DNA of 64,000 bases, from positions 36,363-100,362 of the forward strand of contig CAWKGV010000016.1 in the NCBI GenBank assembly GCA_963849305.1, given 5' to 3'. Origin of the DNA: CAWKGV01 sp963849305 (lineage in GTDB: Bacteria > Pseudomonadota > Alphaproteobacteria > Acetobacterales > Acetobacteraceae). Below are positions 1 to 9,008 of the stretch, piece by piece; within the stretch, counting starts at the first letter, position 1; every line of letters starts with the position of its first letter. The notes under the pieces are model-generated. The model saw only the letters and a program-made list of their open reading frames with translations, did not search any database and was not told the origin of the DNA. A program made the position numbers and the translations under genes.

Positions 1-326
1 CCGGTTTCAGCCATCAACGCGATGGCGTGCGCCGTGAGCGCCGTTTCCGCCTCGGCGTCGGCCGCCAGCGGGCCGCCATAGACGCAGAACGGCAGCGAGC
101 AGAGCGCATTGCCGAACAACGCGGTCTTGACATGAACCAGCGGCAAGACCCCGACCACGGCCCCGTCGCGCTCGGCGAAGACGTAGTGGGATTGATGGCT
201 GAACGCGGTTTCGATCACCTCGCGCCAGGTCGCGCGATGGAAGAAGGTTCCGCTCGGATGCGCCTCGACGAAGCCATCCCACGCGCGCATCGAGCCGGGT
301 GCCAGTGCTCTGACGATTAGACTCAT
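1..326 (-). CDS. FemAB-like XrtA-associated protein (partial)
   Basis: This frame is open to the window edge, so only the first 108 or so residues are visible, from an ATG at 326. It begins MSLIVRALAPGSMRAW and contains HPSGTFFHRATWREVIE and LPLVHVKTALFGN. These resemble the N-terminal half of the FemAB/GNAT-like proteins found in XrtA/PEP-CTERM exopolysaccharide loci. Such proteins are thought to act as acyl- or aminoacyl-transferases, but the substrate is unknown. It lies 6 bases after the stop of the polysaccharide deacetylase on the same strand, so it is the next gene of that operon. The C-terminal catalytic half is missing, so the family call rests on the N-terminus and context. Confidence 0.75.
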   Translation of the reverse strand, partial: MSLIVRALAPGSMRAWDGFVEAHPSGTFFHRATWREVIETAFSHQSHYVFAERDGAVVGVLPLVHVKTALFGNALCSLPFCVYGGPLAADAEAETALTAHAIALMAET

Positions 327-332
327 GGGCGG

Positions 333-1217
333 CTATCGGGCTGGGCTTGCGACGGGCGATGGGGCCTGCAACAGGTCCGCGAACACCCGGTCCATCCGGT
401 CCCAGCCGAACTGGCGTAGCAGGCGCCGGACCCGGGCATCCATACGCGCCAGGTTGGTGTAGTGCCGCAGCCGCGACTTCCAGCCGCAACCGGAGATGCG
501 CGGTTGCCCCGGGTCGATCTCCCAGGGGTGGAAGTAAAAGACCGCCGGGCGCCGCTCCGCCCGGTTCACATGCGTCAATCCGAGCCGGAACAGCGTGTAG
601 GGCAATAGCCGAAAGTATCCGCCGCCAGCACAGGGCAGATTACGCCCGAACGCGCGAACGGTGGTCATCGGGATCTCCCACAGGCTGCCGCCACTCGGTT
701 GGAACGGGGCGCGCGGCGCGTCGGGGAAGCCGTACAAGTCGTGACGGATCGGGTTGACGCTGGAGCTATAACGATAACCCGCGCCTTCCAAGGCGGCGAA
801 GGCCCAGGGGTTGCGGGCGCCTATCGAGAACGTGGCGGCGCGATAGCCTGTGACGGCGACACCGCCCAGATCTTCAAGCAGACCCCGCGTGCGCACAACA
901 TCGGCGCGGAACTCGGCGGGGCTTTGGGCGTCGGCGCGGGTGTGGTCCCAGCCGTGGCTCGCCAGCTCGTGCCCGCCGGCGACGATCCGGCGCACCAGGC
1001 CTGGGTGCCGCTCGGCAATCCAGCCCAGGGTGAAGAAGGTGGCGCGGACCCCGGCATCTGCGAACAGGTGCAGGATGCGCTCGACATTGGACTCGACCCG
1101 CCGCTCCAGGCCGTCCCATCGGGCACGAGGAATGCAATGGGCGAACGCCTGGACCTGAAAATAATCCTCCACGTCCACGGTCATCGCGTTGCGGGCCGCA
1201 TGGTCCAGGACACTCAT
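333..1217 (-). CDS. XrtA-system polysaccharide deacetylase
   Basis: About 294 residues of the NodB-like carbohydrate esterase 4 fold. The N-terminus has MTVDVEDYFQVQAF with the catalytic/metal-binding DVED, followed by ATFFTLGWIAERHPGLVRRI and HELASHGWDHT, which supplies the zinc-binding HxxxH. The later FYFHPWEID motif is typical of the XrtA-associated subfamily. It is expected to deacetylate or trim the exopolysaccharide. I chose the ATG at 1217: it overlaps the stop of the upstream ATPase by 4 bases (ATGA) and has GGAG just upstream. A longer in-frame extension to 1562 only runs through the ATPase gene. No signal peptide is seen. Confidence 0.9.
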   Translation of the reverse strand: MSVLDHAARNAMTVDVEDYFQVQAFAHCIPRARWDGLERRVESNVERILHLFADAGVRATFFTLGWIAERHPGLVRRIVAGGHELASHGWDHTRADAQSPAEFRADVVRTRGLLEDLGGVAVTGYRAATFSIGARNPWAFAALEGAGYRYSSSVNPIRHDLYGFPDAPRAPFQPSGGSLWEIPMTTVRAFGRNLPCAGGGYFRLLPYTLFRLGLTHVNRAERRPAVFYFHPWEIDPGQPRISGCGWKSRLRHYTNLARMDARVRRLLRQFGWDRMDRVFADLLQAPSPVASPAR

Positions 1218-2203
1218 CTCGACGGCTCCGAATGCGCACCGATGAAATCGAGCAGGCGACGGAAGATCCGCTGTTGGCTGGCCAAGCCCAGCTCCAGCGC
1301 CTGCACGCGCTCGGGAAGCGGCTCGGACCTCGCCCAACCCTCTTCTTTTGGAAGAGGGCGGGGTGAGGGCAAGTCGGGGCGAAGGGGCTCCAATCCCAGA
1401 TCCTGGGCAAGCTCGCCGGCTGTGGCGTCCACCATCTCGGCGGTGATGTGGTGGGCCTCCTCCAGCGCTCCGTAGAGCAGCACGCGCGAGCAGAGCGTGT
1501 TGATCCGGCGCGGGATGCCGCCGGTTTGATGGAATACGCGCAGCGCGGCCTGATCGGTCCAACGCGGGTCGCCGACCCAGCCCACGGTCCTGAGCCGATG
1601 CTCGACATAGGCCCGCGTTTCGCGTTCCGAAAGCGGGCCGAGATGGTAGGAGGCGAGGACGCGCTGGCGGAGCTGCTCCAATTCTGGGCTCGCCATGATG
1701 GCGCGGAACTGCGGCTGCCCAAGCAGGATGGTTTGCAGGCTGGCGCGCCCGTCCATGGTGAGGTTCGAGAGCATCCGCAGTTCTTCCAGCGCGGCGACCG
1801 ACAGGTTCTGCCCCTCATCGACCACCAGCAGGCAGCGGCGGCCCGCGTCCCGCTCGGCCCGGACCATCTGCTCGAACCGGCGCAACAGCGTCGCCTTGCG
1901 GGCGCCCTCATCGTCTAGCCCGAAGCTGGTCACAACGAGCCGCAGCAGATCGTCTCCTGAAACCAGCGTCGTCACGACCCGACCGAGCACGTAGGTTGCT
2001 CGATCGAGCTGGGACCAGAGCTGCTCGACCAGCATTGTCTTACCCGCCCCCACCTCGCCGGTGACGACGACGAATCCCTCCTGCTGCGTGAGCCCATAGA
2101 CGAGATGCGCGATCGCGCGGCTGTGGCCGGCGCTTTCGAAGAAGAATCGGCTATCCGGCGTCAGCAGGAACGGGCTGCCGGAGAGGCGATAGTACGAACT
2201 CAT
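1214..2203 (-). CDS. XrtA-associated AAA ATPase (ExeA-like)
   Basis: 329 residues. It starts MSSYYRLSGSPFLLTPD, a typical opening of the ExeA/GspA-like ATPases of exosortase loci. Walker A GEVGAGKT is near residue 50 and Walker B CLLVVDEGQNL near 120, followed by a sensor region and a helical lid. Its role in the exopolysaccharide system is not established, but it is always found beside the chain-length, kinase and deacetylase genes. Residues about 276-295 (PSPRPLPKEEGWARSEPL) are encoded by a dispersed palindromic repeat inserted in frame before the normal C-terminal helix. It is translationally coupled to the downstream deacetylase. Confidence 0.88.
   Translation of the reverse strand: MSSYYRLSGSPFLLTPDSRFFFESAGHSRAIAHLVYGLTQQEGFVVVTGEVGAGKTMLVEQLWSQLDRATYVLGRVVTTLVSGDDLLRLVVTSFGLDDEGARKATLLRRFEQMVRAERDAGRRCLLVVDEGQNLSVAALEELRMLSNLTMDGRASLQTILLGQPQFRAIMASPELEQLRQRVLASYHLGPLSERETRAYVEHRLRTVGWVGDPRWTDQAALRVFHQTGGIPRRINTLCSRVLLYGALEEAHHITAEMVDATAGELAQDLGLEPLRPDLPSPRPLPKEEGWARSEPLPERVQALELGLASQQRIFRRLLDFIGAHSEPSR
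1338..1369. repeat. REP-like palindrome inside the ATPase gene
   Basis: A CCCTCTTC-TTTT-GGAAGAGGG hairpin followed by CGGGGTGAGGG. It belongs to the same family as the elements at about 3.9, 13.0, 14.7 and 19.1 kb. Here it lies in frame inside a coding sequence and adds a Pro/Arg/Glu-rich stretch to the protein. Confidence 0.65.
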
Positions 2204-2209
2204 ACACGG

Positions 2210-3895
2210 TCAGAACTTCTTTGCGAGCGCGAGGAGGGCGATGTTCTCGTTGAAGGTTCGACCCTGGATGGTCGAGCGACGATCTAGGAAAGTGTAGCGA
2301 GTCGAGACCACGACTGTTTCGCTGAGCAGGTAACTCAGCCCGACGCTGGCGGCAAGAAATCGTTCGTTGCCGGGCGGCGCGGTACCGAGCGAGGTTGCGC
2401 TATACGACGTGCCGGCACCCAGGTTGGTCCGCTCGTTGATCTCATGGCGCCATGCGAGCGTGACGCTCTCGCCTTCCTCGGTGATGCCGCTTGCCGGGGC
2501 GATGCTGGCAACTGGCGTTTGGCGCTGGTATTGCACGGTGAGCGCCAGCGTGTCGCGGTCCAGTGCGGTCGTCGCGGTGGCGGTGAGCGCGCGGTTGCGA
2601 TTGAGGCTGCTTTGCAAGCTTAGCAGGCCGCCGCTGCCGAGGAACAGCGGCGCACCGGTCGTCGCATGAACGGGGTTGCCGAGCTGATCGACGTCGGCGA
2701 GGCCGAGCTGGTTTTCGATCTGCTGAAGGTCGGTGGCGAGCGTGGTTTGATAGTTGAGGGTCAGGCGGGTGCGAGCCGTCGCCTGCCAATAACCTTGCGC
2801 CTCGGCCGCGTCGAAGCCCTCGTGATGGCCGTAGCCAAGCGAAAGCTGGCTGTCTGGCCCGGGCGTCACGATCGCGCCAAGTTCCCAGATCGCGTCATCG
2901 ACGCGATAGGTAGGCGTGCTGCTATAGGCCAGGCTCTCGCCGCCGAACTCGGCGAACGGCGTGAGCCAGCGGGTGAGCGCATACCCGATCCAATTGACCG
3001 CCTGGTCATGATGCGCGTCGCGGAGCACGCCGCTGCCGGTGCTCTGGACCGCGTCGAGCAGCGCGAGATCACGAATCCGGCCAAAATCGCTACCCGACTT
3101 GAATTGCGCCGTAGCCTCGCCGGTCAGGGACTGCGAACTGCCGGTGGTCGCCGCACCTGGGATCGGCGCCAGGCCGGCCTGGCTGCTTTGATACGTCTCG
3201 GTGACGCTGACCCCGGCCGTCCCGGTCCCGAGCGTGCCGAAGCGGTGGACGAGATAGGGGGCGACCGACACGCTGTAGATCTGCGTCCGGTTCTGCTTGC
3301 CCAGGGCGAGGCCACCGGGTGCGGTGGTGGGCGTGTAGGCCAGGGGCTGGTCGAGACCGATGCCGCCAAACCCGCCATAGGTCGGCTCCACGGCCATCAG
3401 GGCACGCGTGTTGACGAACAGCTCGTCGGGGATAAGCGTGATGGTGCCGAGGCCGAACAATTGCTGGGCGATCGCGTCTTGGGAGGAGTTGCGGGCGTAA
3501 AGCTGAAGGGCCGGGCGGTAGGTGAGGTTCAGGTTGACCCGTGGGGTGTTCCCCTCCACGTGAACACTCGGCTCGATGGTTGTTATAAAGTCGTAGCGGC
3601 GATCCGTCTGGCTCTGCAGGATGTTGTCGTTGAACATCTCCCCCGCGCCGATCGAGGGCGTGACGGTGAAGCCGGGTGCGGGCGGCCCCGGCGCGCCGGG
3701 GGGAATGCCGGGCTGATAGCGGAAATTCGGTGCGGGCTGGGTCTCGGGCTCAGCAGGTTGCGCGAGCGGGGTGAATAATCCGGCCGCAGGGGGCAGGCCG
3801 AGCGGAACCTGGTCAGGCGCCGGTTGGGCCAACGCGATCGTTATTGCCGCCGGACTCAAGGCCAGGCCGAGCAGCAGCCTGGCTGCGCCGGTCAC
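2210..3895 (-). CDS. XrtA-locus outer-membrane beta-barrel protein
   Basis: About 560 residues. A signal peptide (VTGAARLLLGLALSPAAITIALA) is followed by a Pro-rich linker and then long amphipathic beta-strand segments. The chain ends ALLALAKKF, and a C-terminal Phe is the usual outer-membrane insertion signal. Position and architecture match the TIGR03016-type putative outer-membrane proteins of exosortase exopolysaccharide loci, which may serve as the export pore or anchor. I prefer the GTG at 3895, with GGAGGAGAGG about 10 bases upstream. An alternative ATG at 4021 overlaps the kinase stop (ATGA) but would place two palindromic repeats in the N-terminus ahead of the signal peptide. Confidence 0.82.
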   Translation of the reverse strand: MTGAARLLLGLALSPAAITIALAQPAPDQVPLGLPPAAGLFTPLAQPAEPETQPAPNFRYQPGIPPGAPGPPAPGFTVTPSIGAGEMFNDNILQSQTDRRYDFITTIEPSVHVEGNTPRVNLNLTYRPALQLYARNSSQDAIAQQLFGLGTITLIPDELFVNTRALMAVEPTYGGFGGIGLDQPLAYTPTTAPGGLALGKQNRTQIYSVSVAPYLVHRFGTLGTGTAGVSVTETYQSSQAGLAPIPGAATTGSSQSLTGEATAQFKSGSDFGRIRDLALLDAVQSTGSGVLRDAHHDQAVNWIGYALTRWLTPFAEFGGESLAYSSTPTYRVDDAIWELGAIVTPGPDSQLSLGYGHHEGFDAAEAQGYWQATARTRLTLNYQTTLATDLQQIENQLGLADVDQLGNPVHATTGAPLFLGSGGLLSLQSSLNRNRALTATATTALDRDTLALTVQYQRQTPVASIAPASGITEEGESVTLAWRHEINERTNLGAGTSYSATSLGTAPPGNERFLAASVGLSYLLSETVVVSTRYTFLDRRSTIQGRTFNENIALLALAKKF

Positions 3896-3907
3896 CGGTC
3901 GCTTCGA

Positions 3908-4000
3908 CCTCTCCTCCAACCCCTCCCGCAAGGGGAGGGGAGACGGTAGCTCGCGGCCTGCATTCCCCCTCCCCTTGCGGGAGGGGGCCGGGGGGAGGGG
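3908..4000. repeat. Two REP-like palindromes in tandem
   Basis: Copy one, at about 3908-3940, has CCCCTCCCGCAAGGGGAGGGG. Copy two, at about 3965-4000, has CCCCCTCCCCTTGCGGGAGG followed by a G-rich tail. They sit between the tyrosine kinase and the beta-barrel gene, or inside the latter if the ATG at 4021 is used. They could form hairpins in the operon mRNA. Confidence 0.7.
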
Positions 4001-4017
4001 TCCGCCCGGCCCGGTCA

Positions 4018-4899
4018 TCATGAGACGTAATAGGGGCCGTAAGCGGCAAAGGCATGTCGGCTCGTCTGCCTCATCTTATTCAGCAGCAACGAGATGGCCG
4101 GGCAGGTTTGCAGCATGTCGAGCCCTGCCTCGACCTCCTCGCGCTGGGTTCGCTCGGCTTGGACGACAAACAGGATCTGCCCGACCACCGGCGCTAGCGC
4201 GGCGGGATCGCTGGTGGCCAAGCAGGGGGAGGCATCGAGCACAAGCAGGCGATCGGAACGGCGGCGAGCGAGCCCGTGCAGCACATGCGCCATGGGCTTG
4301 CTGGCGAACAATTCGGCACCGCGCTCGCGCGCCCGGCCGAGCGTCATCACCGACAGGTTCTCGACCGCCGTGCCGTGCAAGACCCGCTCGGGATCGAGCG
4401 AAGGGTCAGCCGCCAAATCGAGCAATCCTGGCGCTTCCCGGAGGCCAAGCTTGTCGCCCAGTGAGGACGGCTTGGGATCGGTGTCGATGAGCACGACCCG
4501 ATGATCGCCTTGCCGCGCGATGTTGGCCGCGAGATTCAGCGCGACGAAGCTCTTGCCTTCGCCCGGGCGGGCGCTAGTGATCATGGCCAGGTTGGCGAAT
4601 GCGGTCCCCGCATCAGGCAGCGCGGCGAAGGCGGCGCGGATGATCTGCTGCTGGATGATGCGCAGCTCCTCGACCACGCGGCTCCGCCCCTGGCCCGCGA
4701 CAATCAGGCCGGCACCCTCAAGGCGCGCCAGCTCGATTTCTGGCGTCGCACGCCTGGGCGCCTGCGCGTTTGCCGGCGCGGCTCCTTCATCTTCGGGGCA
4801 CTCGAGATATCGCGTCGATCCCGCGAGGCCGGCCGGGGCGGTGCCGGACCGCAAGAGATGCGCCGCGGCTCGTTCGATGAGGTGGGAAGTGTTGGACAT
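4018..4899 (-). CDS. XrtA-associated tyrosine autokinase (CpsD/CapB-like)
   Basis: 293 residues of the BY-kinase type. It has Walker A SARPGEGKS near residue 108, Walker A' VVLIDTDPKPSS near 138 and a Walker B-like LLVLDASPCLA near 220. The C-terminus, AAYGPYYVS, carries a short tyrosine cluster, the usual autophosphorylation site. In exopolysaccharide loci such kinases control polymer length together with a Wzz-like membrane partner, here the gene directly upstream (6-base gap). The partner supplies the membrane activation domain; this protein is cytoplasmic. Confidence 0.9.
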   Translation of the reverse strand: MSNTSHLIERAAAHLLRSGTAPAGLAGSTRYLECPEDEGAAPANAQAPRRATPEIELARLEGAGLIVAGQGRSRVVEELRIIQQQIIRAAFAALPDAGTAFANLAMITSARPGEGKSFVALNLAANIARQGDHRVVLIDTDPKPSSLGDKLGLREAPGLLDLAADPSLDPERVLHGTAVENLSVMTLGRARERGAELFASKPMAHVLHGLARRRSDRLLVLDASPCLATSDPAALAPVVGQILFVVQAERTQREEVEAGLDMLQTCPAISLLLNKMRQTSRHAFAAYGPYYVS

Positions 4900-4905
4900 G
4901 ACCGA

Positions 4906-6420
4906 TCAGATCGAGGCGGTGGGGCGCATGAGATGGAGCAGCAGGCCGCCATAAACGAGGAGCAGGGCGCCGAGTGCCGCGGAGAACTGCGCGGCACTCA
5001 GCAGGCGTCGGCTGAGGCGGGAGCCCCCGAGCATGGAGATTCCACCCAGAACGGGCAAGCCAAGCGCGCGCAGGTCATCGATGCCGCTAAAGGCGCTATC
5101 GAGTTGGGAGAGCAGGATCGCGACCCCGATGCCGGCACCGATCCCTGCCAGCAACACGCCCGAGACCAGCAATGGCCGGTTCGGGCTGACCGGGAGGCGG
5201 GGTATCTCCGGCGGATCGACCACGCGGAGCCGTACCTTGTCGGCTTGGGTGTCGGCCGCCTCGCCAATGGTGGCCGCCTGCAGGCGCGCGAGCAACTCGT
5301 CGTAGTTCTTGTGCAGGACGCTGTAATCGCGATCCATGTTCTCGTACTGGGCGATCAGGTTCGGCTGCTCGCGTTGCACCTGCTCGATCTTCGCCAAGTA
5401 CGCCTTGGCGGCGGCAAGTTGGCGGCGCAGTGAGGCGATATTCGCCTGCTCGTCGATGAGCTTGAGCGCAAGCTCGTCATGCACCGGGTTGGAAGCCGGC
5501 CCCTCGGACCCCCCGGTGCCGGCCGTCGGACCGCGGCCATGATCGGGCGAGGCCCTGAGCTGGACAATTAACCGCCTCAGCTCGATCACGCCGGGATATT
5601 TCTCGGTATAAATCGTCCGCATCTGGCGCAGTTGGGCTTGGGCGTCGGCGAGCCTGCTCGGCCCACCACGCCCGCCGGCCTCGGCCAAACGGGACGGCGT
5701 CCGGGCGAGTTGCTTGGTCAATGCCCCCGCCCTGGCGGTCGCATCTTGCAGCGTGCCTTCGAGATGCTCCACCTGAGCGCGCGCGGCATCGATGTTGGCC
5801 GAGGCCGGCGCGCCGTCGGCCGGGAGGATATCGGCGTATCGGGCGTGGAAGGCGGCGCGGCGCGCCTCCATCGCCTTGAGTTGCTGCTCGTACGAGGCCA
5901 TTTGGTTTTCAAGAAAGCGACGCGCGTTCTGCATCCCGGCCCGATCGCTGCCCGTGGCGCTTTCGATGAAGATCGATAGGAGCGTCTGCACCACGTCCCG
6001 CGCGAGCGTGGGATTGCTGTTGCTGTACTGTATAGTGAACAGGTTCGTGGCTTGCGGGGTGATCACGATCCGAGTGGAAAGCGCCCGGATCAGCCGCTCA
6101 CGATCATCGGGGGTCTGCACCGCGAGGCCAAGATCTGTCTTGGAAATGAGCGTGTCGAGATTGGGACGGCTAAGCAAGGTGCGCTGCAACATATCGAGTT
6201 GCGCGGAGGGGCTGACATCGACGGCGATGCCCCGCAGCAGCGGCGTCAGGATGGCATCGGCATCGACATAGAGCCGGGCGGTAGATTGAAATGAGTTCGG
6301 CACCATGCGCACGCCGGCCCAGCCGGCCAGGCAAACCAGCCATGCCGCGATGACCGCGATCCAGCGTCGCCGCCATGCCGCGTTCAGGTACTGCCACAGA
6401 AGGGGCTTGATCGGGTTCAT
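4906..6420 (-). CDS. XrtA-system chain-length determinant protein
   Basis: 504 residues of the Wzz/PCP family. There is an N-terminal membrane helix (about residues 18-40), a long periplasmic region with VDADAILTPLLRGIAVD and helical coiled-coil stretches (about 165-370), and two C-terminal hydrophobic segments (about 418-440 and 468-495). The PRLPVSPNRP motif before the second membrane helix is the usual proline-rich segment of the family. It should set exopolysaccharide chain length and activate the adjacent tyrosine autokinase. It follows the export lipoprotein gene by 13 bases. Confidence 0.9.
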   Translation of the reverse strand: MNPIKPLLWQYLNAAWRRRWIAVIAAWLVCLAGWAGVRMVPNSFQSTARLYVDADAILTPLLRGIAVDVSPSAQLDMLQRTLLSRPNLDTLISKTDLGLAVQTPDDRERLIRALSTRIVITPQATNLFTIQYSNSNPTLARDVVQTLLSIFIESATGSDRAGMQNARRFLENQMASYEQQLKAMEARRAAFHARYADILPADGAPASANIDAARAQVEHLEGTLQDATARAGALTKQLARTPSRLAEAGGRGGPSRLADAQAQLRQMRTIYTEKYPGVIELRRLIVQLRASPDHGRGPTAGTGGSEGPASNPVHDELALKLIDEQANIASLRRQLAAAKAYLAKIEQVQREQPNLIAQYENMDRDYSVLHKNYDELLARLQAATIGEAADTQADKVRLRVVDPPEIPRLPVSPNRPLLVSGVLLAGIGAGIGVAILLSQLDSAFSGIDDLRALGLPVLGGISMLGGSRLSRRLLSAAQFSAALGALLLVYGGLLLHLMRPTASI

Positions 6421-6433
6421 AGGTCGCCGCCCC

Positions 6434-7072
6434 TCAGAACCAGGTTTGCGGGATGATCAGCGTATCCCCGGGGCGCATGGCGACGTTCTGGCTGATGTCG
6501 CCGTCCTTGAGCAAGTCGTCGAGCCGGACATGGATGGTCCTCTCCTGGCCCCGCGCGTCGCGCCGCACGATCATCGCGCGGTTGCCTGCGGCGAACTTGG
6601 TCAGTCCCTTGGTGACAATCATCACGTCCAGCACCGTCATGTGATCCCGGTACGGGATCGCCGCAGGATCGGTCGCTTCTCCGATCACCTTGATCTGCCG
6701 ATCGAGCGGGCCTACGAAATTGCGGACGATCACGGTGACATTAGGGTCTTGCACATATTGCTTGAGCCGCCGCCCGATCTCTCGCGCGAGCGCGGCGGGC
6801 GTCTTGCCAGATGCCTGGATATCCTGGATCAGCGGCACCGAGATGCGCCCGTCGGGACGCACCGGAACGTCGGCATCGCTCAGTTCGGGCGCATGATAGA
6901 CGAAGACCGACAATTGGTCACCCGAGCCAATGACATAGTCATCACCCACGCGAGCATTGGCAGACCGCTCGCTCGCTACGCCAGGCCCAACGGCAGGTGG
7001 GGCCGTCGAGCAGGCGGCCAAGAGCCCACAGGCGAGCGCCAGGGCAATAGACAATGCGACTGGCCGCACCAT
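6434..7072 (-). CDS. XrtA-system polysaccharide export lipoprotein (Wza-like)
   Basis: 212 residues. The signal peptide MVRPVALSIALALACGLLAAC ends in the lipobox LLAAC. It is followed by a poly_export domain (DDYVIGSGDQLSVFVYHAPELS) and a SLBB-like segment (IKVIGEATDPAAIPYRDHMT). It should form the outer-membrane/periplasmic export channel component. I start at the ATG at 7072 (GAGG upstream). Extending the frame further runs through the tRNA-Val gene and is not credible. This is the first gene of the leftward operon. Confidence 0.9.
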   Translation of the reverse strand: MVRPVALSIALALACGLLAACSTAPPAVGPGVASERSANARVGDDYVIGSGDQLSVFVYHAPELSDADVPVRPDGRISVPLIQDIQASGKTPAALAREIGRRLKQYVQDPNVTVIVRNFVGPLDRQIKVIGEATDPAAIPYRDHMTVLDVMIVTKGLTKFAAGNRAMIVRRDARGQERTIHVRLDDLLKDGDISQNVAMRPGDTLIIPQTWF

Positions 7073-7127
7073 GTGTGACCTCGTGACAAAGTTCTTGATT
7101 AATCGGCAACCGTGACCGATTCGCCAC

Positions 7128-7201
7128 TGGTAGGCGCGGAAGGGATCGAACCTCCGCCTCTGCCGTGTAAGGGCAGCGCTCTGCCGCTGAGCTACACGCC
7201 T
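7128..7201 (-). tRNA. tRNA-Val (anticodon UAC)
   Basis: A complete cloverleaf reads from 7201 down to 7128. The acceptor stem is AGGCGTG/CGCGCCT, the anticodon stem-loop CTGCC-CTTACAC-GGCAG gives anticodon TAC, the T-loop is GGTTCGATCCC, and the 3' CCA is encoded. It sits between the export lipoprotein gene and the divergent glycosyltransferase gene. Confidence 0.95.
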
Positions 7202-7499
7202 CGTGCAAGTAACGACGCCGAGAGGCAGGCGGGCCCCTAACGCCGGCATAACAATGCCTTCCTTGTGTTGCCGCCGAGCAATCCGGCTGTCCGGAGCTAG
7301 ACTCTGAAGCGCGGCAAGGAATCAATGATCGATCACCAAACGCAAATCAAGCTTAAAGAAGCCTTGACGTTTCGAACCCGTTGTTGAAATTTGCGTCTAG
7401 CCATTTGTTCTGAAATTGCATTAATGGTGATGCGGGCGGGGCCATTGCGGCGATGGGATGAGGCATGTCCCGGCTTGGTCCTGCCGGAGGAGCGCAGAA
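7202..7499. other. Divergent intergenic region
   Basis: About 300 bases between tRNA-Val and the sugar transferase, more AT-rich near 7320-7420 than its surroundings. It should hold the promoters for both arms. A TTGACG hexamer at 7364 is the only -35-like match I see, and no convincing -10 follows. No gene is supported here. Confidence 0.4.
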
Positions 7500-8864
7500 A
7501 TGACCAGAATGGTCGGCCGCCATGTTCCGCCAGAAATGGCCGCGCTCTGGCTGGGGGAGTTGGTGCTCGCGTTTGTCGTTATCTACGCGATGCTGGTCGC
7601 GCCTGCCGCGCTGGACCTGCTCGGCGTCTCCTGGACCGCGCTCGATCTGCATCTCGCCAATCGCGCCGCGCTGCTCGCCGTCACCATCGGCGCGGTGGCG
7701 GTGGCGATCGGGCTCTACCGGCCCGACATCTGCTTCGATCCGCGCCGAGTGGCGTTGAATGCGGCGATCGTCGCGGTCCTGGCGTTTCCGGCGGCGTTGG
7801 CGATCGGCGGCGAGTTCAGCGGCGGCCTCGATCGCGGCTATGCCGCCTGGCTCGCGAAGGCCCTGCTGACCTGGGCGCTGTGCGTGCTGCTCACCCGATG
7901 GGCGCTCAGCCTCGCTTTGCACCAGCGTCTCCTGGCCCGGCGCATCCTGGTCCTCGGCTCGGGCGAGCCGGCTGTCCGGTTGCGTCAGGCGCTGCGATCG
8001 CGACGCGGGGCCCTGTTCCAGACGGGCACGCTCGACGGCGGCACCGATGTTGCCCAACTATCGGCGGATGAATTGCGCCGCGGCCGCATCTGGGGCGTCG
8101 TCATCGCCGACCCTCACCTGTGTCCGATGGCCGAGGCGAGGCTGGTCGAGTGCAAGCTGCGCGGCGTGCGGGTGTTCGATGAGCTGGGATTCTGCGAACA
8201 GCATCTCGGCCGGATCAGCCTGGAGCGAATCGACAGCGGCTGGTTCATCGCCGCCGACGGTTTCGCGTGCGGCCCGGTGCGGCACGCGGCCAAGCGCCTG
8301 ATCGACATCATGATCAGCCTGGTCCTCCTGATGCTCACGCTGCCGCTGGCGCTGGTCGCGATGCTGGCGATCAGGCTCGGCAGCTCCGGGCCGGTGCTCT
8401 ATCGCCAGGAGCGGGTTGGCTTGCACGGCCGGCCGTTCACGCTACTGAAGTTCCGCAGCATGCGGGTTAACGCGGAGGCCGGCGGCCACCCGCGCTGGGC
8501 GGCCCAGCGCGACGCCCGCGTGACCCGCGTCGGAGCGTTCATCCGTTCGACGCGCATCGACGAGCTGCCGCAATTGCTCAATGTGCTGCGCGGCGACATG
8601 AGCCTGGTCGGGCCGCGGCCCGAGCGGCCTCACTTCGTCGAGCAGCTTGCCGAGGTCATCCCGTTCTATCATCAGCGCAGCTTCGTCAAGCCGGGCATCA
8701 CGGGCTGGGCGCAGGTGAACTATCCCTATGGCGCCTCGGTCGAGGACGCGCGCGAGAAGCTGGTCTATGACCTGTTCTACGTAAAGAATCGAAGTCTGGT
8801 TCTAGACCTTCTGATCCTGGTCGCAACCGTGCGCGTGATCCTGTTCCGCGAGGGCGCGCGCTAG
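7500..8864 (+). CDS. XrtA-system priming sugar transferase
   Basis: 454 residues. Four or five N-terminal membrane segments (about 1-155) are followed by a CoA-binding-like middle region and the bacterial sugar transferase domain (about 265-454). Visible motifs are YRQERVGLHGRPFTLLKFRS, TRIDELPQLLNVLRGDMSLV and PGITGWAQVNY. It should transfer a hexose-1-phosphate to undecaprenyl phosphate as the first step of exopolysaccharide synthesis, like the TIGR03013-type enzymes of exosortase loci. I chose the ATG at 7500, with GGAGGAG 8 bases upstream. Confidence 0.92.
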   Translation: MTRMVGRHVPPEMAALWLGELVLAFVVIYAMLVAPAALDLLGVSWTALDLHLANRAALLAVTIGAVAVAIGLYRPDICFDPRRVALNAAIVAVLAFPAALAIGGEFSGGLDRGYAAWLAKALLTWALCVLLTRWALSLALHQRLLARRILVLGSGEPAVRLRQALRSRRGALFQTGTLDGGTDVAQLSADELRRGRIWGVVIADPHLCPMAEARLVECKLRGVRVFDELGFCEQHLGRISLERIDSGWFIAADGFACGPVRHAAKRLIDIMISLVLLMLTLPLALVAMLAIRLGSSGPVLYRQERVGLHGRPFTLLKFRSMRVNAEAGGHPRWAAQRDARVTRVGAFIRSTRIDELPQLLNVLRGDMSLVGPRPERPHFVEQLAEVIPFYHQRSFVKPGITGWAQVNYPYGASVEDAREKLVYDLFYVKNRSLVLDLLILVATVRVILFREGAR

Positions 8865-9008
8865 GCCGGCCGCCCTCCCGCGTCATGGCAGGGCTTTACG
8901 AGGCTTGACGAGGGCAGCCAACGAAGAGTCCATGCTGCGGATCTTGCGTTGGATATGGCCGCCGCCGATCCTTGAACCGAACTCAGACCAAGGGCTCCGA
9001 ACTTGACC

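Noticed and set aside
2666..3778. Long + strand open frame of about 370 codons
   Set aside because: It lies antisense to the beta-barrel gene, has no recognisable motif and reflects high-GC frame bias.
6434..7249. Longer version of the export lipoprotein gene starting at 7249
   Set aside because: The extra N-terminus would be translated from the tRNA-Val gene; the lipoprotein signal peptide starts at 7072.
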